A stretch of DNA of 64,000 nucleotides, taken from positions 1,506,501 to 1,570,500 of the forward strand of contig JBBBDQ010000347.1 in the NCBI GenBank assembly GCA_037127315.1. The letters run 5' to 3'. A model generated the notes under the pieces. That model had not been told where the DNA came from. It did not search any database and saw nothing but the letters and a program-made list of their open reading frames with translations. Position 1 is the stretch's first letter. Every line of letters starts with the position of its first letter. The position numbers and the translations under genes were made by a program. Below, in pieces: positions 56,170 to 64,000 of this stretch. The DNA is from Ascarosepion bandense. Lineage: Eukaryota; Mollusca; Cephalopoda; Sepiida; Sepiidae.

Positions 56170-56655
56170 TTATATTACCAAATTTTTATTCTATTAGAAG
56201 AATTTAAACTAAAAATATAGTCAGACTATATCAATTTAAAGAAAAATAATGTTATCATAATGTTATATCTTTCATTTATTTTCCCCTTTCTTTTTTCTTT
56301 TTCCTTTTTATGTATCTATACGATCTTTTCACCTTCTGAAGCCGGCATTAGTTAACATGGCTACTTAAGATTTTTCCCTTTCTTCCTTTCCTCTATTTTT
56401 CTCCTTTAACTCTTCCTCTGTCTATCCCGTTTTTCTTTTTCTCCCACTACTTCTATTCTTGTGACATGGTTAAATATACATTTTGGTTTTTAATACAGAT
56501 GTAATCTAAAAGTATTTTTCAATAATCGAGTCTTGATCCCCTTTCTCTGTCTTTTTTCCCTTTTCTTCCTTACCATCCTACAAAATCTAGACATTTTTTC
56601 TTAACTTCCCCTCTTTTTATTTTGTTTAATTTTTCTTATTTACTCTCTTTTTCGG
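56170..56655. repeat. Pseudo-LTR, right arm
   Basis: Inverted partner of 53641-54140. Confidence 0.85.
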
Positions 56656-57575
56656 ATTAAATAAAGCCTCGCGTTACATCTTCTCTCAAGTGGGGAGACA
56701 GCTAAATATCTATACTATTGCCTAGTAGTTTACCACAAGCAGTGGGTATCTACTTCACATAGCTGGCGAATATTTTATTTTGTTGATCTTATAAAGATTA
56801 TTATTTCGTTTTCCAATCTCCGTTACGATTGTTTGTTGCGGTTAGAAGTTTTAGTTAAGAATTTAAGACTATATTGACTATCGAAAATTGAAAAGTTTAA
56901 TAAAAATTGATCTGCCTCCAGGATTTAAATTTTTTTTTTTTTTTTGCACTTGAACTTCATCTTTCTGTATGGTAATTTCTAAGTGCAAATTAAAAGTCAG
57001 AGTTTCCTCCCTTACCCGAAAAATCATTTATACAATTTTGTCACTTATAAACGTCATACGCTTTATCTCTAATCAAGAACCTGTCATCACGTTCTTGATT
57101 TAGGGTGAGAACTGGTCAAACGTTCAAATCAGTCATTAAGAAATTGTTTTATTCTAAATTATACGCTATAAATAAGTAATACTTGTGTAAATCAGATTAA
57201 TTTAAAATAAAATTTGCTAATTTTCTAATATATAATGTGTCACCGATATAGATTATTTTTTTGCAAAATTTTTAAAACAGAGAATTAACTGTTGTTTAAA
57301 AAAAATATGTCGAAAATGGCGACAAAATTCAAAAATTGAAAAAATGTCTGAAACCATTATATTCCAATCAAGATAATTTATGTTTGAAATAAACCAGAGA
57401 GTATTTTGGTCACTGGAAATAGTAATTTTAACCATTTCATTTTTAATTAAAATTAAAATAAAAATTGCAAGAAAACTTTTTCATTTGTAAAAAATTCAGT
57501 TTAAAGTAATTATGCAGTTATTTTCGCGATTTAGTGTTGGTACCTACTTCAATGCAGACCTTATTTTCTTCTGTT
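56656..57575. other. Unassigned AT-rich DNA
   Basis: Contains a T run at 56931-56945. No gene seen. Confidence 0.4.
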
Positions 57576-57579
57576 CTTC

Positions 57580-58175
57580 ACTAAGATAATCATTTATGCA
57601 GAGGACACCATTTTATACTCCCGTCTCAATAAGAATCGGCCAAGGCTGACAAAGTAAACTTTTCTTCTGCCTCTGAAAAGTACCCCTACAAATGTGTGCT
57701 GTACAACAGCAAATCCTCCGTCCTTCACTTAATCAATAAATTTGAGTTCCTCACGGCATCTATGGACAAGGCCGAGTGCTTTGCTCGCAAATTCTCATCC
57801 AACTTCCCATTTGACTCGTCTAGAGTATCCGCACCCAACTTCCATCTTAGAACTGAGGCTCAACTGAAAGACATTCACATGAAACCCTCTCTGGTATCTA
57901 CGATAATTTCAGAACTTGACCCACATAGGGCACGCGCAAGTGACAGTATGCAGGTCATTATCCTGAAAAGATGTGCCCCTGAAATTTCCTCTGTCCTCTC
58001 TAAACTCTATAATTACTGCTTCTCTGCTTCCTGTTACCCTGCTTGCTGCAAGGCCTCTTCTGTTCTTGTATTTAAGTACTCAAGGGAACCCCGGACACAT
58101 CCAATTATCGGCCTATCAGCCTCCTACCAATATTCAGAAAGGTGTTCGAGGCTATTGTCAATGCAAAAAAAATAG
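57580..58175 (+). mobile_element. LINE family 1 fragment with scrambled order
   Basis: The plus strand first shows FMQRTPFYTPVSIRIGQG-type shifted residues corresponding to IYAEDTILYSRLNKN (motif C, 57590-57635). Then, from about 57690, come LHLINKFEFLTASMDKAECFA, LDPHRARASDSMQ and ILKRCAPEISSVLSKLYN, which belong before motif C. So a downstream piece precedes an upstream piece. The second part is open for 159 residues. Confidence 0.8.
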
Positions 58176-58955
58176 TGAGATGGTGAGTGAGAGATAGATA
58201 GAAAGAGCGAGTGAGAGAGAGAAGATTTGAAAGAAAATGAAAAAAAGAAATAATATACTTTTATAACAAAAAATAATTTGTTTACATAAATAAAAATATA
58301 TTACAATTAAACATTTAAAACAATTTTGATCCAGTCTAAGAGAAATTTAATAATTAAAACAAATCAATAAAAAAACAAAACATTATAGGATTGTAGCTAA
58401 CAGAAAGTCGACAGTAATCTTGGTCACAAATATTAAAAGACAGAAAATAGTTTTGCTGGCGATTCTGTGTTAAGAATGTGCGTAGATAGATCGTTGGGAG
58501 TGAAGGTTAGTTATTTGATCTTTTTAGTTATAGCAAAACTGTCTGCCAGTGAAGTGAACTGGCAAGACAAAGCAACTCCTCCATTTATATAACTGGACGG
58601 CCTTTTTTAAGTAAGTTTTCGTCACTTCCAGGGTCTTCAAGGTAAAAATTTCTTTATACCAGAATCAACTCAAATATAAAATAGTTTCACCAATCACAAT
58701 ACGCTAGGCTTGTAGTAATTTAAAAAAATAGAGATTCTGTAACCCAAGTTACCTAACATACAAAATTTTGAACGGGTCATCTACGCTTGTGGGGTCATCT
58801 GACAAAATCACATCGGGCTCATGCATTAAGAAGGCTTTCTCGGAGTAAAAAGATGTTATTATTCTATTGTTATAATTCAGACTTAACAACCGTGTGTACG
58901 TGCTCCTGTATGCATTGATTGTAAGGACATGTAAGACGTTCGAGAAAACGCAGGT
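58176..58955. other. Unassigned
   Basis: A GA-rich run at 58181-58225. No gene recognised. Confidence 0.4.
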
Positions 58956-58964
58956 AGATCATAT

Positions 58965-59185
58965 TTTTTTTTAATCGTATCACCCCAAGCAAGGCCGCAA
59001 CGCCACTGATGTGCAGGGGGCTACGTAATAGTGAAAAGGTTGGAAAAGAGAAAGCCGGAAACCACATCCTAAACAGGGAACAAGGGATGAGCCTCTTAAC
59101 CTGTTCAATAGACGTGGGTGGAGTGTGAACCGATAGCATCAAGAACTCACCTTCCTGACAAATCATACAGTCAGAAAGCATTAGG
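58965..59185 (-). mobile_element. Short chimeric element: tRNA-like SINE head joined to LINE 5' and 3' ends
   Basis: Minus strand from 59185: CTTTCTGACTGTATGATTTG to CTTGATGCTATCGG matches the head of the SINE at 61640. The next part, GTTCACACTCCACCCACGTC to CATCCTGTTTAGG, matches the LINE family 1 leader as in the 60052 array. It ends in the LINE 3' stem-loop (59025-58973) and an A tail. The switch is at CGATAG/CTATCG, present in both parents. Confidence 0.7.
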
Positions 59186-59583
59186 AACACGAATTCAACA
59201 TCAGCTTAAGTAGTATCTGACGGACAGAGTATCGGCAATTCATTTATAATAGAAATCATGTTTCGATTGACGAATAATTCTGATATTTTCTTGAGAAAAA
59301 TTCTTCATTATTTCTTTCAATATTTTTTGTTCATATGACGTTTTTAAATCTCTCTTTTTTACTTCTGGATATTTAGCGACATTATCTTCTAAACTTTTAG
59401 CAATTTAGCTTCACGCAATTGTAAAACAAAGTAATGTCAACTTAAAAAAAATTGCAAAGTTCTTAGAAGATTTGAGTGATATTAACTCTAAAACAGTATT
59501 TTTCACTTACATACAATACCGAGTTTCAGATTTCACAGAATATATTGCTTAACAAAAATAGGCCTTCGTAAATATATATACAT

Positions 59584-59662
59584 ATGTGTGTGTGTGTGTG
59601 AAAGTGAGTGTGTGTGTGTGTGTGTGTGGGTGTGTGTGTGTGTATATCTATCTATCTATCTA

Positions 59663-59696
<34 letters not shown>
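59584..59696. repeat. (TG)n(TATC)n(TA)n compound microsatellite
   Basis: TG runs with AG interruptions, then TATC, then TA. Confidence 0.95.
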
Positions 59697-59700
<4 letters not shown>

Positions 59701-60040
59701 AACATGATTAGAAAATTTAAAAAGGGGTAAGGTTTTGCTTTGGGATATTTCACAGAGAATTTCGGATTGAAAACAAAAAACTAAGGGAGATAATAAACTT
59801 TACTGCGAGCGATTACATAACGTGAGCAATTCCTAATTACTTTTGTAACTCCAGATAAAAATCACAGATTCGTTTTCGATATTGAATATGCTGAGGTATA
59901 CCTGTACAGGTGTAAAATACAAAATCCTGCACGTAGTAACGCAATATGACGTATATGCATTGTATAATAGAAATGCAACAAACTACATGTGTGCATTTTT
60001 TATTCAGATATGTATGAACAGAACCAGTGATATTATATAT
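59697..60040. other. Unassigned
   Basis: No feature recognised before the T-run at 60042. Confidence 0.4.
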
Positions 60041-60041
60041 A

Positions 60042-61500
60042 TTTTTTTTTTTTTTTTTTTTAATCATATCACCCCGAGCAAGGCAGTAACGCCACTGATG
60101 CGCAGGGGGCTACGTAAGGGTAAAAAGAATGGAAAAGAGAAAGCCGAAAACCGCATCCTAAACAGGAAACAAGGGATGAGCCTCTTCACCTGTTCAATAG
60201 ATGTGGGTGGAGTGTGAACCGGGCGATAGTTTAGTCTATCTACTCCAATTGAAAAAAAAAATAAAATAATAAAGGAAAAGAGTGAAAAGATTGGAAAAGA
60301 GAAAACCGGAAACCGCATCCTAAACAGGAAACAAGGGATGAGCCTCTTCACCTGTTCAATAGATGTGGGTGGAGTGTGAACCGGGCGATAGTTTAGTCTA
60401 TCTACTCCAATTGAAAAAAAAAATAAAATAATAAAGGAAAAGAGTGAAAAGATTGGAAAAGAGAAAACCGGAAACCGCATCCTAAACAGGAAACAAGGGA
60501 TGAGCCTCTTCACCTGTTCAATAGATGTGGGTGGAGTGTGAACCGGGCGATAGTTTAGTCTATCTACTCCAATTGAAAAAAAAAATAAAATAATAAAGGA
60601 AAAGAGTGAAAAGATTGGAAAAGAGAAAACCGGAAACCGCATCCTAAACAGTAAACAAGGGATGAGCCTCTTCACCTGTTCAATAGATGTGGGTGGAGTG
60701 TGAACCGGGCGATAGTTTAGTCTATCTACTCCAATTGAAAAAAAAAATAAAATAATAAAGGAAAAGAGTGAAAAGATTGGAAAAGAGAAAACCGGAAACC
60801 GCATCCTAAACAGGAAACAAGGGATGAGCCTCTTCACCTGTTCAATAGATGTGGGTGGAGTGTGAACCGGGCGATAGTTTAGTCTATCTACTCCAATTGA
60901 AAAAAAAAATAAAATAATAAAGGAAAAGAGTGAAAAGATTGGAAAAGAGAAAACCGGAAACCGCATCCTAAACAGGAAACAAGGGATGAGCCTCTTCACC
61001 TGTTCAATAGATGTGGGTGGAGTGTGAACCGGGCGATAGTTTAATCTATCTACTCCAATTAGTTTAATCTATCTACTCGGGAACCCCTTCCTAAACTAGA
61101 AACAAGGCGATCAACTCTACTCCTGTCCAAAAGAAGGGGGTGGAGTGTGAGACCTGGCGATAGAAGGTACTATCTACTCCAATTAAAAAAAATAAATATG
61201 TGACTGAAGTTAATGAAGTTTTAACTTAGTATAAAACTAACCTAAATTTCATAATTAAGAACAATTTACACAAAAATTAGGCAGAAAAGATAAGAACCGA
61301 AAAAGAATAAAATAAAATAAAAAATACAAGTAAAAATAAGTAAATAAATAATTCAAAAAATAATAAAAAATAAGATCACACTGGCTAAACTCACCAAGTT
61401 GCAGGCTTGCTGACAGAAAAAAGTTAAGAAAATTTCAAAAATTATCTTCATTCTGTTTCTTCTATACAGTTCTGGAGAGTTCTGGAGAGATTAAGTTACC
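60042..61500 (-). mobile_element. LINE-derived non-autonomous element with 162-bp promoter-like monomer array
   Basis: Minus strand from about 61500: the upstream block seen in front of LINE-A's leader (to 61190), one leader copy (61187-61078), five full 162-bp monomers (61060-60245) that each start ATTGGAGTAGATAG like the LINE leader, a last monomer (to about 60117), the LINE 3' stem-loop (60113-60070) and an A tail (T run 60044-60061 on plus). No endonuclease or RT is present. It is an internally deleted LINE family 1 derivative whose start region has been amplified. Confidence 0.82.
60245..61060. repeat. 162-bp tandem array, five units
   Basis: Boundaries at 60245, 60407, 60569, 60731, 60893 and 61055 (CCAATTG marker), each exactly 162 bp. 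Units differ by a few bases only (for example TAAACAGTAAAC at 60655), so the amplification is recent. The 311-residue minus-strand frame across it is open only because 162 is a multiple of three and the unit lacks stops. It is not a gene. Confidence 0.95.
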
Positions 61501-61614
61501 TTAAGCAAGCAGTAACAGACAGTAGTGTGATGGAGGGGGGAATCACCTCCAAGCCATGTGTCCAGTTAGCAAGGGAATGACAGAGAACAATAAAAAAAAA
61601 AAACAAAAAAAAAA
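61501..61614. other. Junction sequence, A-rich
   Basis: GGAGGGGGGAATCACCTCC at 61533-61551 is a short hairpin. A-rich tails at 61592-61614 may be the tail of another inserted element. Confidence 0.35.
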
Positions 61615-61634
61615 CATATATATATATATATATA

Positions 61635-62000
61635 TATTAGCCTCATGGCCAAGTGGTAAGAATATCCGCTTTCTGACTGTATGATTTGTCAGGAAGGTGT
61701 GTTCTTGATGCTATCGGTCTGGGGGAGGTGATCTCTGAATGCAGAACTTTTGGAAGGTGCCTGAAAGCCATACCACGAGTTGATTCAAGCCTTGTAAGCA
61801 AAATGGTTGTGCTAGCTGAAATTCACAAGTCATCAAGAGCTGGCTTTGTTCAGATTTTTGTTTACGTTAGATAATGCGCTCTCTATCAAAAACTAAGATC
61901 CCCTCTGCATAATTGCAGCTTAACTCACAGAGCAAGCGTCTGCAATGGGGATCAGCTGCCACCCCAGTAGACGGGTAACCTCAAATACAAGTGACCAACC
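61635..62000 (+). mobile_element. tRNA-derived SINE, family 2
   Basis: Plus strand head TAGCCTCATGGCCAAGTGG (A-box like TGGCCAAGTGG), then a variable arm, and a B-box-like GTGTTCTTGATGC near 61700. The body carries GGTGCCTGAAAGCCATACC, and its end has GCCACCCCAGTAGACGGG. The first 80 bp recur at 59136-59185 (minus). The 62-residue frame over it has no motif. Confidence 0.6.
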
Positions 62001-62200
62001 ATTATTATCTATCTATTCCTCTATCTTAGTTTATATATATGTATTTCATTATGTTCATAACTATGTATCTGTTATTTTGATGAGAATTCATCTAAGTGAT
62101 AAAATGTATATTCCGTCAAGCAAAACAGTTTCTATTTTGATTACATTTGCTCTTCGAAGACAGAACGCATATGAACGCTTTTTTACATATATCATGTCAA
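62001..62200. other. Unassigned
   Basis: No feature recognised. Confidence 0.35.
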
Positions 62201-62204
62201 TCAC

Positions 62205-62495
62205 TCAAATAATTGTCATACGTGATACACGCTTGGGCGATCATGTCTTTTACGATCCATGACTGACTGGGCAGAAGATTTTCCCGGGGTATGTTGTGAT
62301 TACTTACTGCGGTAGACTTGTTGTCAACGTAGGCTAAAGAACTTAATCTGTTCTCCTATTCAACCCATAGCTGGAGTGAGAAGTGATGGATTAATAACTT
62401 CTCTAAGGGTATTTCTGCGTAAGTGAATGAAACGAATTCGACTGTAATTAGAACTCGGCTCTTCGTTTTCTCATTCCATTACACCAGAACGCATA
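62205..62495 (-). mobile_element. tRNA-derived SINE, family 1 (copy S15)
   Basis: Near full length, with decayed head and hairpin at 62241-62262. The plus-strand loop is of the TTT(A)C type. S16 abuts it in the same orientation. Confidence 0.85.
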
Positions 62496-62499
62496 TAAT

Positions 62500-62818
62500 A
62501 TGTCAGTCAGTCAGGTAAGTGCCATACGTGATATACGCTTTGGGCAATCATGTCTCGAAAGAGACATGACTGAGTGTGGGCAGAAGATTATCCCGCAGTA
62601 GGTTGCCATTGCTTTCTGCAGTAGATTCGTTGCCAGCCAAGGCTATAGAGCACAATCTGTCCAATTATTTAACCCATAACTGGAGGGAAGATACGAATTA
62701 ATACATTTTCCAAAGGTATTTGTGCGTAAGTGAATGCAATGAATTTAACTGGAGTTCGAGCTCGGCTCCCCGATTTGTCGTTCGGAGTCGATATTCACTG
62801 CACCACAACGCACATAAC
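62500..62818 (-). mobile_element. tRNA-derived SINE, family 1, complete (copy S16)
   Basis: Well-preserved copy with GAAA plus-strand hairpin loop at 62550-62570, and head with GAGCTCGAACTCC (B box changed by two bases). The plus side starts with TCAGTCAGTCAGG, the (ACTG)n tail. Confidence 0.9.
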
Positions 62819-63430
62819 GATCTTTAAATTGAACAATTTCTTAAACCAGTTAAAAATACAAACGGATGACAAACTAAGTAGCTTGGTTGTATATTAAGAA
62901 CAGGGAATTCGTAGATCATGGCATTATCAATAAATATTCCTTCTCGTAAACTATCATCAATTTTGAAAAAAAAAATGTCGTCTAAATTATAAAATAAGAC
63001 AACTGAAGCGAACAAAATGAAGTGTCCATACACTTTAAGTAAATTGATTTCTGGCCCAATAATTTTGATTTAGTTGAAAAAAAAGTTTTCCTTTTATACA
63101 TTTTCTAACTTTTGCTTGTTTTTTTCTAGAATTTTGAGAGCCCAATACATTTAAGTACATCATCCCTATATACCCCACTTACCTAAGATACATATATGAC
63201 GTTCTTTAATGATATCTTCATGATATAGATCTATTAGTCATAATAATGACACATAATAAGGTTGAACTTACAGTCAGGTTCACTCATGAATTTTAAAGTA
63301 ATGTCTACCTTCCCTAGACAGCATATTACTAAGTATCACTAAAAGTTATTACTTCTAACAACAATACAAAATACATAACCTACCCTTTCAACACTCTTTC
63401 TATAAAACTTGTAAATAAATTATTTTCTTC
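62819..63430. other. Unassigned
   Basis: No gene or repeat recognised. Confidence 0.4.
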
Positions 63431-63434
63431 CTCA

Positions 63435-64000
63435 TTTAGGTGCTGCATCACTTAAGGACGTCAGCGATCATGGTCCTTCACATTTTCTCTTTTGTAACTT
63501 TTAATATAATTTGTTTCATTATTTCTCCCCAAACCTCTTTTGCTTTCCAGTTGATTAAGCCTGTAATGCACGCCATGTGTTGTTTTCTCCTATCTCTTTT
63601 TCCATCTATTTGCCTTGTGAGTATCATGTTCTCTAAATCCGTCCTACCTCATTACCTATCTAAGAAAATTTAACTGTCTCATTCTGATGTTAAACATAAG
63701 CTCCTTTTTTATTTCTATTGTCTTCAAACCTCGTCGATTGTTCACATGTTCGATCATTGGTGTCCTTCGAATCCTTTTGTAAGCCACGTTTATATTGTTT
63801 AGAGGTTTTCCTTCAATTTTGATGAGATTGTATAGCATTCGATGCCATATATCACTTAACAGTGATCACTTAACAGATGTCATTTAACAGTCTAGTACTC
63901 TTTTCTTTGTTTCCAATGAAATTTTCCTGTCTCTAAATACTGTGCTTAGCTTTTGGAGTGCGACTTTGGCCACGTCAATTACTAATACTAGGATATTGAT
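63435..64000 (-). mobile_element. RTE-like retrotransposon 3' portion, cut by window edge (R10)
   Basis: Minus strand. The C-terminal region matches R2 and R7 (CCTTCACATTTTCTCTTTTG, TTCTGATGTTAAACATAAG, CATGTTCGATCATTGGTGTC). At the right it continues upstream to the segment also seen at 34258-34330 (AAATTTTCCTGTCTCTAAATAC). Partly open for 60 residues only. Confidence 0.68.

Larger units (their letters stand above)
53641..56655 (-). mobile_element. Penelope-like retroelement with inverted terminal repeats
   Basis: The left (53641-54140) and right (56170-56655) arms are reverse complements over some 480-500 bp. Shared landmarks are ATGCCGGCTTCAGAAGGTGAAAAG at 53966 and its complement near 56327, and AATAGAAGTAGTGGGAGAAAAAG. 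Between them the minus strand encodes the end of a Penelope-type reverse transcriptase (LYRDD box) and a GIY-YIG endonuclease with its Cys-containing C-terminus. The RT is missing everything before motif C, so this is a 5'-truncated copy with pseudo-LTRs in inverted arrangement, a known form in this class. Many stops make it inactive. Confidence 0.83.

Noticed and set aside
60064..60999. 311-residue minus-strand ORF with repeating Phe-rich segments
   Set aside because: It is open only because a 162-bp tandem unit without stops is a multiple of three. The unit is LINE leader sequence, not protein coding.
1..64000. CRISPR-like arrays or bacterial operons
   Set aside because: The tandem repeats have no spacer structure, and the sequence is eukaryotic repeat DNA.

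Overview
This window is eukaryotic, gene-poor, AT-rich repetitive DNA from an invertebrate animal. A mollusc, most likely a cephalopod, fits best. The reasons are many tRNA-derived SINEs with one shared body, long (TA)n tracts, a 5S rRNA remnant that resembles mollusc 5S, and decayed non-LTR, RTE-like, Tc1/mariner, Helitron and Penelope-like elements layered on each other. The species call is an inference from repeat style. No rRNA operon, functional tRNA, CRISPR array or bacterial operon is present, and I found no intact host gene. The only coding-like stretch not explained by a transposon is 14978-15543, a frameshifted ORF ending in 13-residue Ser-rich repeats.

Layout. 1-5000: SINE, then a long minus-strand non-LTR retrotransposon (LINE family 1: AP endonuclease plus reverse transcriptase, stem-loop 3' end, duplicated upstream 5' UTR blocks). 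5000-7450: AT-rich with microsatellites. 7450-8250: a SINE cluster holding a 5S-derived unit fused to a tRNA-like SINE in a head-to-head palindrome. 9200-17000: SINEs, RTE-like 3' ends, tandem repeats and the repeat-coding ORF. 17600-20000: inverted copies of a Penelope-like 3' region and a Helitron end. 21700-24700: SINE, an RTE fragment split by an LTR, and two Tc1/mariner transposase remnants. 26800-34700: LINE 3' ends (one with a 39-bp VNTR), a mariner-like remnant, RTE fragments, LTRs and a direct duplication around a 55-bp repeat. 35600-38500: an interrupted duplication, a mariner N-terminus and a LINE endonuclease fragment. 40700-46500: opposed RTE fragments, a solo LTR, SINEs, a Helitron and a LINE 3' end with another VNTR. 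47260-53330: three LINE copies. 53641-56655: a Penelope-like element with inverted terminal repeats. 57580-64000: a scrambled LINE fragment, two LINE-derived internally deleted elements (one with a 162-bp monomer array), a second SINE family, more SINEs and an RTE fragment at the edge.

Nothing here is an operon. The relationships that matter are parasitic. LINE family 1 supplies the 5' and 3' ends of short derivatives at 58973 and 60052, tRNA-like and 5S-like heads are exchanged among SINEs, and later insertions interrupt older ones. Coordinates of decayed elements are approximate to about 10-30 bp. All family assignments come from motifs read by eye.
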